Of a stretch of 64,000 nucleotides of DNA, positions 44,010 to 56,148 are shown in pieces. The notes under the pieces are model-generated. The model did no database searches, was not told the origin of the DNA, and saw nothing but the letters and a program-made list of their open reading frames with translations. Position 1 is the first letter of the stretch; every line of letters starts with the position of its first letter. The DNA comes from Ananas comosus (taxonomy: Eukaryota > Streptophyta > Magnoliopsida > Poales > Bromeliaceae). The DNA lies in contig NC_033641.1 in NCBI RefSeq assembly GCF_001540865.1, positions 3,734,041 through 3,798,040 of the forward strand, read 5' to 3'. Both the position numbers and the translations under genes were made by a program.

Positions 44010-44713
44010 TAATAATAATAACCGGCGGGGTTTTTGAGTCAGCAATTGAAAGATCGACTCCGCTTGATCTCAGCATTCCCAATCCACGCACGATTAGCCC
44101 GCGTTTTGGAACCTTAAAAAGGACCCGCACGTGCGGTTATTATTATTTTATTCTTGGGGTGGCCTGTTGGGAAGATGAGCCACAAGGGGGGCGGCCCGTC
44201 TTCATTCAAGCCCAGTCCGATTACTGGGCTGCACCTAAGTTTAGGGCCTATCGAGGCCCATCCATGCAACAGGCCCAATCTGGAGCAACAGGCTGCATGA
44301 TAGTCTCATTAGAACTGCAATCGGACCACCCCAACAAATATGCCAGCGTACGGACCTAGGCCACTCATGGCCCCAGCCCGCATGCAGGCCCGCCTGCGGG
44401 CTCAACCCACCAGCCCTCTAATACAGATTTAAAAATAAAAAGAAGAGAGATATTTTTTTTTAGGCATGTCTTTTATCTATATACTTCTTCAAGTAAATTG
44501 CATATTATCAATTAACGTGTGATGTGAATTTATTCTTAATCAATTTGATATATTATTTTAATCTGCATTGGAAAAGATGATTATTAATCTTTTTCAAAGG
44601 CAAAATTTTCGATTTGAAGATGCAGTGAGAAACTTTATCATCAGATTGGATTGAGAATAAAATTATGTATATTTGTGCCTAATTTAAAATTATGTGCATT
44701 ATTATAGTGATAT
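44010..44713. other. Unassigned spacer before the copia pseudogene
   Basis: 44160-44420 is GC-richer with repeated GGCCCA/TGGGCC-like words; the rest is AT-rich. No gene recognised. The final 200 bases may be copia leader. Confidence 0.35.
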
Positions 44714-45600
44714 ATGGCTTCAAAAAGTTTTTTCATCCAAATTTGTTAAATCAAGATAGGCATGATGGAATGAATTATGATATGTGGCATAGGAAAATTT
44801 AATATCTCCTTAATGAGAAAGGAGTACTTAGTCATTTAACCAATAGTATGGTTCGGCCTGAAGAAAGCACGACGGCTCAGTACCGTCGTAATTTGGAAGC
44901 CTATAATGAGTAGCTTGAGAAAGATCGATGTGCACGCTATACGATGTTGAGCTGTATGCACATGACTTGATCAAGGAATTTGAGAATTATGAGACTGCTA
45001 AAAATATGTAGGAGCAACTCAAAGTGAAATATGATAGCACATTGACCATAAAGCTTCATGCCTTGAATCTCAAATTCGATCAATATATGCTAAACCCGAA
45101 GCATTCTATGGTAGAATACTTAAGGGTGATGTCTGCTATGATAAAAGAACATAAAGCAGCTACTTGCGAGCTCACTAATGAACAACTGGTTCAATCAGCT
45201 ATAAGGTCCTAACCGGATTCATCTTGGGATCAAGTCAAGGTTGTGCTAACTCACAATGAGAGTTTAAGACCTTTGGCAATATAGCTGGACATCTTGAGTT
45301 GGAAGCGGAGCGCAGAGAGACGAACCATACTAATGCACTCGTTGCCCACGATGGATAGCGCAGAGGCAAGTGCCTAAGCGCAAACACCAAAATAGAGAAA
45401 ATAAATATGAAAAGACTGGGAATCGGCGCAAAATGAGGACGGAATAGATAGGCACCATAAAGGCAGACCCAGAAAGAAAAACTTAAATAAAGTGAAATGC
45501 TATAACTGTGGAAACATAGGACACTTCGCTCATGATTGCACTAAGCCAAAGAAGATAAATCCCAATCCTGACTCTCTTATTTATGTATATTTGTATATGT
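44714..45600 (+). pseudogene. Copia gag
   Basis: The ATG at 44714 begins MASKS, then a frame change. Copia gag wording follows: FHPNLLNQDRHDG, YLLNEKGVLSHL, LEKDRCARYTML, LNLKFDQYMLNPKHSMVEYL. The zinc knuckle CYNCGNIGHFAHDC (CX2CX4HX4C) is at 45498-45539. In-frame stops near 44800, 44911, 45009 and 45210 and several frameshifts make it dead. Confidence 0.85.
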
Positions 45601-46570
45601 TTGTTGCTCACGCTCTCTCTGATTAGATTGTAGACACAGGAACAACAAAACATGTAACAAGAGATCGAGCAGGATACGTAGATTATCATCGAGTGTCTGC
45701 TGGCAGCCATTATGTCACGATGGGAAACGGCACCGAGGAAGAAGTCCTTGGCATTAGCGCATACCAACTTACATTGCGCATGGTCGTTATTTGATATTAC
45801 ATGATGTGCTGTATGCACTAAATATCCGATGTAATCTACTGTCAGTTTTAACGTTACTTAGATTAGGTTTTTCTTTTCAACGTTATTTGGGCAAGAACTT
45901 TTATGGTTATGGTTGTTTAAAGAATAATTTCTTTGTCTTAGATTTGGACTTGGATTTTATTAATAATAATAATTCTGCTTTATTAGTTTCTTCTGATATT
46001 ATGTCTGATTCTATCAAATGGCATGCGAGATTGGATCACATTGGACAAGAAAGAATGGCTAGACTAACTAGAGAAGGCCTGTTAGGGTCACTAGCTAAGC
46101 TTATCCTACCTCCTTGTGAACCATGTTTAGCAGGAAAGGCCTGCAGAAAGCCTTTTGGTAAGGCACGTAAGGCATCTCATCCATTGGAACTAGTTCATTC
46201 TGACATATACGAACCTATGAATGTGAGAGCATGTCCTATTTCCTCACTTTCATTGATGACTACTCCCGTTATAGTTCAGTATATCTGTTGTCTCACCGTT
46301 CAGAAGCTTTAGATTATTTTAAACGCTTCTTAGTGGAAGTTGAGAACCAAACAAAAAGAACTCTAAAAATTCTAAGTACTGATAGAGTACGAGAGTATTT
46401 ATCAGACCAGTGCAGAAAACTATGTGAGGAAAAGGAGATACGCAGACAATTAACTATTCCTGGCACTCCACAACAAAATGGTATTGTAGAGCAGAAGAAT
46501 ATGACACTTTTGGATATGGTTAGGTCAATGATGGCGCAAGCCAATTTCCCAATTAGATTGAGGTAATGCG
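45601..46570 (+). pseudogene. Copia protease and integrase
   Basis: The protease active site VDTGTTKHVT has its Asp at 45634-45636. The pre-integrase zinc region WHARLDHIGQERM ... CEPC is at about 46018-46130. The integrase core starts SYFLTFIDDYSRYSSVYLLS near 46231, with LSTDR and QQNGIVEQKN giving the D-D-E series, although the second Asp is followed by Arg instead of Gly. Gag-to-integrase-to-RT order is the copia order. Frames switch near 45790 and 46250 and stop near 46565. Confidence 0.88.
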
Positions 46571-47885
46571 CTGTTGACTGCTGCCTATACTTAACTGAGC
46601 GCCCTCTAAGTCAGTTCCTTCAACTCCCTATGAGTTATGGCATGGTGTAAAACCAAATTTGGAAGGCTTACACCGATAGGGATCAGCAGGATATGTGCAT
46701 AATACTTCTCATAAATATGGGAAGTTAGACCTAGAGCAAATAAACAATTTTTTATTAGATAATTCTGATTGCTCGAAAGACTATGTGATGTATGGCAAGC
46801 ATCTTGATAGATGAATGACTGAGATAGAGTCCAGAAATGTGGATTTTCTTGAGCATGATTTTCCAGACAATGGTGAGATTGAAAAGGATCTTGCACTATA
46901 TGAGATGCAAGAACCTAACAGGGATGCACCATTGTTAGGCGAGACTGAGGCACTGAGGCCACATGAAGATATAGCCCAAAACAGTGGGAGTGATCCTATA
47001 GTCAGTGGGAGTGTGCCAATTGATCATGGCTCACAAAGTCCATTATTGCGAAAAAATAAACGTGGAGGTGTTCCACATCGTCGATTTAAGATTGAAGGGG
47101 AATCTTTCATATGTGCTTCTACGAATGTTAATGAGCTAGCTTCTTATGTAGAAGCTATGAGTTCACCAGTTTGTAAGAAATGGCTAGCTGCTATGAAAAA
47201 TGAGATGAGTTCTGGCTAAGAACAATGTGTGGAAGTTAGTTGATCTTCCGCCTGGATGTAAAGCTATTGAAAATAAATGAATTTTTAAAATAAAACGGAA
47301 GGTGGATGGATCAATTGACAAATATAAAGCCCGACTAGTAGCGAAAGAATACACCCAAAAAGAGGGAGTAGACTATGGAGAGACATTCTCCCCAAAGGTG
47401 AGATTTGTCTAAATTCGCCTGATTCTGTTTATCGTCGCACATTTAGATTTGGAATTGTTCCAAATGGATGCAAAAACCGCATTTCTAAACGAAGAACTAG
47501 ACGAGGAGATTTATATGAATCAACCTCCTGGTTTCATAGCCGAAGGACAAGAGCGCAAATTGTGCTGCTTGAAACGTTTTATTTACGACTTGAAACAATC
47601 ATCTAGGCAATGGTATCAACATTTTCATAGAGCAATTATTTCAATAGGCTTTGTGATGATCGAAGAAAATCATTGCGTGTATGTTAAAAGGGAAGAAAAA
47701 AGTTTTCTTATCCTTTCACTATATGTGGACGATATCTTGTCAGCCGGAAATAGTATGGAGTTAATTATCACCACACAGAAGTGATTGTCTTCTACTTTTG
47801 AGATGACGAATATGGGACAAGTGGATTATGTATTGGGAGTCAAGATCCATAGGGATCGATTTCGAAATTCTTAAGTTTGTCTCAA
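46571..47885 (+). pseudogene. Copia linker and reverse transcriptase, truncated
   Basis: The linker (46815-47219) is acidic. RT begins near 47225 (WKLVDLPPGCKAI), with [56 protein letters not shown] and the catalytic YVDDILSAGN (TATGTGGACGAT, 47722-47733). Copia wording ends around LGVKIHRDRF at about 47860-47885; the rest of RT, RNase H and the 3' LTR are absent. Stops at 47217 and 47782 and frame changes are present. Confidence 0.9.
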
Positions 47886-47892
47886 TAGTAAG

Positions 47893-48703
47893 CTTAAGGA
47901 TGTGAACCGCCTTGTAGATATCCGGCCGAAGCCCTCGCTTGAACCAATCGGCTCGATCCTTGTTGTCCCGCACCACATCGAGGACACAATCAATGATATG
48001 CGAGAACTCCCGCTCATACTCCCCTACCGAGCGGTTTCCTTGTCTCAATTTCCGGAATTGGTCTTGAAGTTTCTTCTTCTCACTATCGGGAAGTAGTTAG
48101 TAAACATCAAGCCCCGAAATTCCTCCCACGCCAACGGCGGAAGGTCGGAAGACCGATCCCGCTTGATTCTCTTCTACCATACCTTCGCTGACCACTCCAA
48201 GCAATGAGTGACGAGGTGTACTTTGTCTTTCTCCAAAGTATAGAGATCCTCGAAAAGGGTCTCCATCGAGTCAATCCACGACTCAACCATCGATGGCTCG
48301 ACCTTCTCCCCGTCAAACACCGGTGGATTGAACTTCCGAAACATCACAAGGGCCACACTCTCCGCCTCCAACGCCGCACCGTCAAGATTTGAGGTTCCCA
48401 AACCAGTAGCCACCACCGCCGGTGCCAGTCGTGCTACAACCCTACAGCCGCTGTGGCCACACCCTCCGTCGCACCAGGTACAACGGCAGGAGGCGCAGGT
48501 CGCTCAACATCTGCCTGAGCCGACGCCTGCTGCGCCACCAACTCCTGCAGCCTTGCAATCTGGTCCTCTTGGCGCTGCATCGCGCCGACCATCATAGCAA
48601 TTTGTGCTCGTAGTTCCCGCACTTCTTCAGATCCTGACCGCTCGGGCACCTCTGGAGGTGGTGTCGGAAAGGATCTAGTCACGGGGCGTCCCCTTGGTGC
48701 CAT
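47893..48703 (-). pseudogene. E4 gag fragment (Tekay-like gypsy), fused to copia RT
   Basis: Start Met at 48703 (MAPRGRPVTRSFPTPP), then EVRELRAQIAMMVGAMQRQ heptads as in E1 gag, FRKFNPPVFDGEKVEPSMVE, WIDSMETLFEDLYTLEKDK, and GNRSVGEYEREFSHIID. It ends abruptly near YKAVHILKL at 47893, where plus-strand copia sequence begins. At least two frameshifts (near 48450 and 48170). No zinc knuckle or pol remains. Confidence 0.82.
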
Positions 48704-49063
48704 AAGTTCCTGAAACGCAACAACTTAGTTAGTCATCTTACCCGCGAACTTCTCGCAATTTAAAAACGAGATGACTCAACATTGCAATTAGGCGGAAGCA
48801 CATAAGCGTACTCATTCTCAACTCTTAGTGTCATGTTGTCTGCCGCCAACATAACCTCCTCAAGTCGAGAACTAATACCACTTGAATCCGTCTCTATCAA
48901 CAATTAGAGACATACTAACAATTACACCCAATCGAATCAACTTCCGCCACCCGGCATAGGTCCACATCTCACTCACGCACCTTATAGCCTTAGGGTTACC
49001 ATCCTAGGGTCTCCTTGGTCCATCCTAGACTTCTCTCTTTACTTGCTCTGATACCACTTTATC
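48704..49063 (-). other. E4 leader with tRNA-iMet primer site
   Basis: Untranslated DNA between LTR and gag. GCTCTGATACCA at 49045-49056 is the complement of TGGTATCAGAGC, 7 bases from the LTR end. Confidence 0.85.
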
Positions 49064-51520
49064 TGCCACGCCCCACAACCACCTATTTGGTCGGTTTGGG
49101 TACGCCGAACAGACACCGAACGGACAGAACTTTCCCTGTTCGCCCAAGGCTTAACAACAAGGATCATGTACATTTAGTTGCCCAGGTAAACATAACAACA
49201 TATATGAATCTTTGCGAGTATAATACAAGCAAGAACACAAGAGAGAGTACTACCTATTACAATTTCATTCAACCATTTACATCATTGGTTTACATTTTCA
49301 TCACCAAAATGTATACATTAGGTTTACATGTTCATCTCATGACATATACATACATCCACAAGTAACCTCTCTTAAAATACATCATATCTCTCAAGGTACA
49401 AGGTACTCTAATGCAAAAGAGAGGCTACTAACTATGGCCCTATGTCCTTACCACGATCCTCGCTCGGTCCGCTCGAGCTCGACCCTGCAACAAAATGGGA
49501 TAAGAACTAATAATAGTTCCCAGTGGGTTCGGCGGCCGACTCCGCCGATCTTCCCACTAGGTCTAAGCAGGTATAAGTAGAGATATAATGGAATAATAAG
49601 ATCTACTAACATAGCAATGAAATCTACTATCATACTACTATGCCTCAATCAATATGACGCAAATAAAGTAACTTTATAGCAATGAAACCAACTATCATGC
49701 TACTGTGCTTCAATAACATTATGGATAAAGATGTGAACATAGCTATGAAACCTACGAACATATCACTATGTCCCACATTATGGTATGAATGCAAATCTAC
49801 TATGCTATTAATGTGCTTTTGTCACCCAATCAACTTGGCTAACCCGGATGTTACGCCCCGACTCACATCTCAAATCTCATAGGTGAGGAGACCCTCCCGC
49901 TCGCACACCGAAACCGTCTGCTGGGTAAGTACGTTAACCAATCGTGTGATAACTCCTGAGCTCACTGCTTGGGTGGAGCGACCACGCCAAGCGAGAACAG
50001 ACTATGTGAGTATGATCCAATCCTCTCAACTTGAGGATACCCTACCAACTAGGGATAACAACAACTCGGGAATCCATCTATCCCAATGTTCATGTTCAAG
50101 TGCCACCGCTACACTAGATTTACATGCCACATGTTTACAACTTGGAGAAATCATCTATCCCTATGTTTGTCATGTTATAAGTGTCTCTACCACACTAATT
50201 TACATGCCACTCGTTCAATGTCATCACATATAGTTTTACATGCCACTCGTCTTCGTCTATGTCATCACATATATCAAGTTCACCACTTGTTCTCGGCATT
50301 ATAGGATTCCATGTCAAGACCCAATCCTCGTGCATCCATTAGACTATGTGTCCAACTCACAATGCTCTATCTATCATGGAAGCATGCAAGGAATGGAAAT
50401 GCAACAATTAATCAAACATCCTATAATGCATAATATCAACATAGGAAATGTATGATCAACACTATAACATAGACATAGAAAGAAGCTCAATTGCTTCGGA
50501 TAGCACTCCCCACCTCTAAATATTACCAAGGTGCAAGAATCCTAAGCTCGCGATTTTTAGACGTCGCTTTGGCTTTATCTGACGCAAACAAAGCAAAAAC
50601 GGTCCTTTCCTTCAAGAACTCGCCGCACGCTCGTAGGAACTCCCGTTTGAGTTGCCCACCGTGTCGGTTTTACCTTCAATTAGGTTTTCATATGGTCAAT
50701 TTAACTATAAACCTCATATCTATGAAAACCCCAATTTCAACCCTAGGGTTCCCATAGCATGAACAACATGAATTTGCATGAGATTCCAAGATCTCTCCTA
50801 GGTTTTCTTTCATGTAAGAAGATCAAAACCAAGTGTTCTAGGGTATAAAACCAAACCCTAACAAAGATCTTACAAGAAACCTCACCTTAGCCTATGAACA
50901 CCACAAGCTCCAGCTCTTCACCTCCAAAAGGCCCAAAATCTCCTTCAAATCTCCTCCAATCTCCACCAATCCACACTTGGGGAAGAGCTCCTAGAGAGAG
51001 AGAGGGAGAAAGATGGGGTTGAGGGGGTGTTCTCTGTTGTGAACAAGAAAGGAGGAGGTGTGGGGTTTATATAAGCCTCCATTATTGCATTTAAGCCCTC
51101 CAACATTTCTTATTTGCAACAGTTCAAAGTCTGTTGTTCCCAGCACTGGGTATCGTACTCGGGCTCGAGTACCGGTACACCCGGGTTGACAACCAAACCC
51201 GAGAGCAGCTGTTCTCGGGTTGCTGCGGGGTACCGGTACCAACCTGCCGTACCGGTACGCAGCCCCACAGTGACCAAACCCGAGAGCAGGCCTCTCGGTT
51301 TGCTTGCCTGGTACCAGTACCACTCCTTCAGTATTGGTACGCAGTGCCCAAACTGCAGTTCTGGCAATGCTTAGCTCTATTTCGCGCCGAGCAATGCTAC
51401 AACTCATTAATCCTATTTAGAACTAAGCTTTAACCCTTCCAACATTGTTGGAGTAGCGTATGGACTATGTCCAACCATCCCTCTCGCCACACTTCGGTCA
51501 CTTTGACCAAAAGTGGCGCA
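49064..51520 (-). repeat. E4 5' LTR (about 2.46 kb, Tekay-type)
   Basis: Minus-strand terminus GGGGCGTGGCA at 49064; the U3 end is probably near 51520 (TGCGCCACTTTTGG), not certain. GTACCGGTAC at 51169-51178, 51230-51239 and 51249-51258 with weaker copies to 51340; TATA-like TTATATAA at about 51067-51074; donor GTGAGG 50880-50885; inverted repeat GAACTAATAATAGTTC at 49504-49519; acceptor TTTTGTTGCAG ending 49485. Confidence 0.82.
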
Positions 51521-51980
51521 ATACGCTGGGAAGCTAGTATCTCACATCTATTATCAGCTATTTTACATTATAGTGCTTTGTTTTTACACATTTTGCAAGT
51601 TAGTACTATGTAATAGGGGATATATGAAACATTGCAATAGAGAAAGGCGGGTAATGAAATAGTATCTTCATCCCCAATTCTCTCTGCTCTCTAGCTTCCC
51701 TGCATCTCTTCCTTACTCTCTTCTTGTTCTTTCCCCAATTCCCCAATTCTCTCTACTCCTTACTATTTTCTCTCTAATTTCCCTCATTCTACCAAAATTG
51801 AGTCCCCGCTGTCGTCCGCGTCTCAGAGAATTCTCATCCTAAACAGGTTGCGGCGAGTCTGGATATTACATTTTGCTGTACATTCCTGCTTCATTATTAC
51901 TTGCTAATTACTGTTATCATTTATTTGATTTGGTGGATATAGGCTTATAATTCTCTGCTAACTGCACCTACTGAGAAATT
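51521..51980. other. Unassigned, pyrimidine-rich
   Basis: CT-rich stretch (TTCTCTCT repeats, 51670-51800) that could be an old LTR leader or gene leader. No ORF or domain recognised. Confidence 0.3.
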
Positions 51981-52247
51981 TTATCTATTTCTCACTCCCT
52001 CCAATTTTGTTAATTATTTTCTCTCATTTTCTTTGCATTGCCTTTCATTTCTCTCCTTTTCTCTCCATCCAAAGGGAGCATAAAAGAACTATAGTTTAAT
52101 ATTAGGGATAAAATTTATCTATTTCTCACTCCCTCCAATATTTTTAATTATTTTCTCTCATTTTCTTTGCATTGCCTTTCATTTCTCTCCTTTTTTCTCC
52201 ATCCAAAGAGAGCGTAAAAGAACTATAGCTTAATATTAGGGATAATT
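51981..52247. repeat. Direct tandem duplication, 134-bp period
   Basis: Unit 1 about 51981-52113 and unit 2 about 52115-52247 share TATCTATTTCTCACTCCCTC through TTAATATTAGGGATAA with a few substitutions. The unit ends with the target duplication and first bases of the TIR element at 52239. Confidence 0.85.
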
Positions 52248-55200
52248 TCACAGATGCCCTTCTAGAGACTATTAATTTCACCAATATCCTTCTAAAATTA
52301 ATAATAGCACGAATGCCCCCCAATATGTCAAAATTTATCATAAATGCCCTCCACTAGTTAAGGTCCGTTAAAGCCCGTCTGAAATGGAGTTAAATTTTCA
52401 AAATACCATTTTTTATCCTTTATCTGTTAATATTTAATATATTAAATATTAAAATAAATTATTAATATATATTAATTATTAAAAAAATATAGAAAAAATG
52501 TATTTTATATATAGTATGTTTTTATATGATTTTGGTTTTGTTTTTGGCTTCAAGCTTCGGTTCAAGTTCGGTTTGGATATAGACCAAAACTATAACTGAA
52601 ATCTATTACTATATACTAAAGTAGAACCCTTAATGAACCCTATGTGAGAAGTTGACACGTAGCGCTCTATATGTTTGCCACGTGTCAAGCTCAAATATAG
52701 ATTTTTTATTTTAGAAAAAAAAATAGATTTTTTAAGAAAATAATATCTTAATATCTTTTACTAAATTATTAAAAATCACCTGTAATGAAAGAAATTTTAT
52801 TTCAAAGTCATCTATAATTATGTTGAGATATTTAATAAATTTACGGATATTACGTTGCGAAAGAATTGGCAGTTACAGAAATTACGCATGAGAAGGAAAA
52901 TATTTATTTTTATTCGGGAATAAATTACTACTTAGTTAATTATTTGAAATTATTAGTTGAAAATTACTGGACATAAAAATATTAGTAAAAAATGATAGAG
53001 ACAATTTCCTAATGTGGCTTTCTATATGTTTTCCACATGTCATCATATCTATTCTATTTGCTATATTATTAAATTCAAATAATAGGTGGATTAATGAGAT
53101 ATTTGAGAAATTTACGGATATTACGTTATGAAATAATTGACTGGTGCGGATATTACGCGTGAGAAGGAAAATATTTGAGAAACGCGTAGATAGAAAATAG
53201 GATATAAATGCGAGGGTAATATTGTCATAAAAATTAACAGATATTTTTATTTTCAATCATTAGATAAGATCTAATGGCAAAAAATTAATATCTTTTACTA
53301 TATTATTAAAAATCACCTATAATAAGGGATTTTATTTAAAAGTAATCTTAATTATGTTGAGATATTTTTATCGGATATTATGTGGCAAAAAATTGGCCGT
53401 GTAGATGTTACGCTGAGATGAAAAATATTTATCTTTATTTGAAAATAAATTATTACTTAGTTAATTATTTGAAATGATTGGTTGAAATTTCTGGATATAA
53501 AATATTAGTAAAAAGGATAGAGACATTTTGGAAAGAGAAAAAATTCAAACTCACGTTTTAAAAAAATTAATTCTTTTTATATTAAAAATCACATATATAT
53601 AGTAAAGGAAATTTTATTTCAAAGTCACCTTAGTTGAAATATTTGAGAAATTTAACGGATATTATGTTGCGAAAGAATTGGCGGTGCGAATATTACGTGT
53701 GATGAAGGAAAGTATTTATCTTTATTTGGAATAAATTATTATACCTAGTTAATTATTTGAAAATGATTGGTTGAAAATTTCTGGACATAAAAATATTAGT
53801 AAAAAAGATAGAGACATTTTTGGAAAGAGGAAAAAAATTTAAAACTCACACTGTAATTTTCTTCGCTCTTTAAATATTGATGCTTTAAAATAGAACATAT
53901 TATTCCTACTATCACTTCTGTAATTTTCATTTCGTAATTTTTTTCTCTACTGTCACTCCTGTAACTTTCCATCTTCATGCAATCAAAATTTTTTTCTTAT
54001 ATTTTCTTGAAATCAACATCTATATATTTTTAAATCTTAAAAGTGACAGTGAGGAACATAATTATATGTGTGCTTACTCTAATTTGTGTCAATATGAAAG
54101 TTTAGTTGATCTCATTATATGCTTAAATATTAATTGTCATTTGTAATTTTTCATATTAATTTTAGTTATCATTTTATTTCGCACATCAATATGTAATGTA
54201 AATTATTTTGCACACCAATTTATAGATAATAGAGCATGATTGAATTTTGCATTTTAGTTGAATATTTACTTTGGTCCAAATTTTTTTTCCTCTAGCTTGT
54301 GTATTAATATGTACTATAATTAATTGATAGTAATATTTTTTAATATTTTTTTATTTGTTAAAAAAAATAAAATTAATTAGAAAATTTTTTTGTTATCATC
54401 ACATAATAATTTTTATTATTCTATATTATTATATTAGCCGTGCATCGCATGGGTGAAAATCTAGTTGAATATAATGGGACATCATATTTTTAACCTATAA
54501 CTAAAACTATCCCTACTCAACATCAATTAACTCACCCCATTCAAAATCGAGTTAAGATAAAATTGCATAATTATATCAATTCACATTCCTAATTAGTAAT
54601 AGTAATTTTAAAATAAATGATAGATTTAATTATTATTCTCTTTAATCAAAATAAATCACATAACTATATGCATGCATTTTTTTCGTGGATAAAAAAAAAA
54701 AAAAAGAGAGTATTGTTCAAAAGCTAAAATATATTATATTTCAGTTTTTTAATGCATTTAATGTTGATAAAATTATTGAGAATAATTTTGGTTAAAAAAT
54801 TTTTTAAGCTCCCAAGATTAAAGAAAGATCGGAAAAATTCTCAACTTTTAGTTTATTTAAATCTTAAATTTTTATACATACTTATTTATTTGCTAAAAAA
54901 AATAAATAGAGCCACTAGATTTGGCGAAATAATCAAAAAAAAACTTGATAAAAATTCTCATTTTTCATACACTAAAATTAATTAATTTTTTAAAAAACTA
55001 AAAGTTAATGGGTGTCAACTAAAAGAATAAAAGTTGAGGGATCCGTTTCAAAACGGCATATAGTTGAGGGGGTCTCCATAAATATTTACTTAAGGGATAG
55101 TTAAAGGTAAATAGGTGTTAAAGCCCATATGTAACCATTTAATAAATATGGAAAATTTAACAACACTAATGGTAGGCGTATTGATAATAATATTCTGTGT

Positions 55201-55285
55201 TTACAGGGGCATATATGATATTTAAACTTTATAGGAGTATATATGATATTTTAGACTTTGATAGGGGTATCTATGAAATTGCCCC
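52239..55285. mobile_element. TIR element (Mutator-like MITE, about 1.2 kb) containing a Helitron
   Basis: Ends GGGATAATTTCACAGATGCCC and, inverted, GGGGCAATTTCATAGATACCC. Exact 9-bp target duplication TTAATATTA at 52230-52238 and 55286-55294, the size used by Mutator-like elements. Net length without the Helitron is about 1184 bp. No transposase frame seen. Confidence 0.78.
52602..54464 (+). mobile_element. Non-autonomous Helitron (1863 bp)
   Basis: 5' end TCTATTACTATATACTAAAG preceded by A. 3' end has hairpin-forming CCGTGCATCGCATGGG, then CTAG (54461-54464) followed by T, so insertion between A and T. No Rep/helicase coding. Internally a module (TATTTGAGAAATTTACGGAT-like, then TTACGTTGCGAAAGAATTGG-like) recurs four times, near 52824, 53096, 53356 and 53634. 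Confidence 0.8.
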
Positions 55286-55482
55286 TTAATATTATATATA
55301 AATATGAATAGGATTAGATTGATTATGTTATGGTGGGGGTATTGATAATAATATTCTGTGTTTACAGGGGCATATATGATATTTAAACTTTATAGGGGTA
55401 TATATGATATTTTAGACTTTGATAGGGGTATCTCTGAAATTGCCCCTCAATATTATATATAAATATGAATAGGATTAGATTG
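55178..55482. repeat. Direct duplication of the TIR element's right end plus flank
   Basis: 55178-55321 and 55339-55482 are near-identical 144-bp copies at a 161-base offset. Each holds the terminal GAAATTGCCCC and the target-duplication-like T[TC]AATATTA. Confidence 0.9.
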
Positions 55483-56148
55483 TTTACGTTTGGGGTTCGC
55501 TCGAATTCTTTTTCTCTTTGTTTATTTAAATTGCTTAGCACGCTGTTTGATATCTAGCATTCGTCTGTAGAGATTTTGTTCGCCGCTAGATGCAAAGTGT
55601 CAGTTGGCGTATTCCTGCAAAATGCTTCCGGGTTGATGGTTAAGAAGATTCGGGTTGTTTTAGCTTGGTTTTCGGAGGACGTTTTCCAGAATTTGAACCG
55701 AACTGATTTATAGTGATAAACCAAGCGTAGTAAACTTCAAATAATTCTTACAATTCCTTTCGGCTCAGTTGCTTGCAATTAAAACTCTGCCTAGGCCGCC
55801 AATATGTATCAAATTCTTACAGGGATGAACTAGTCAGTCTTATTATTACTTGTGGTCTGACTACTGAAGCGTCGGATCTGAAACACAACAACTTTCGGCA
55901 CTATTCATCTCTCTTCCAGAAATTAAGTCAAGAACGTCTATCTACTGAGTATCACAGCGGATAAAGACTAAATGAATTAACGGTGCTTATCAGACTTACA
56001 TAGTCCAGCCAGATAAAAGTTGGAGCAGTTGCTCCTTCTCGATCTACAACGAACAAAATGTAAAAATTTGCCTACAGCATAACAAAAAGTGCAACCTATT
56101 TGACATTTCCTCTAACCGCTTATTTCCTCTTGATGATGGTAACGCGAA
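55483..56148. other. 3' flank of the kinase gene
   Basis: Downstream of the kinase stop on its strand; presumably includes the 3' UTR. No clear polyadenylation signal can be fixed without transcript data. No other gene recognised. Confidence 0.4.

Noticed and set aside
38314..47885. One copia element running from the 38314 LTR to the 47885 RT
   Set aside because: Possible, but the gap, E3 and unassigned DNA lie between, and nothing shared links the two parts.
53000..55000. Small AT-rich ORFs
   Set aside because: Random open frames in AT-rich Helitron/TIR sequence; no domains.
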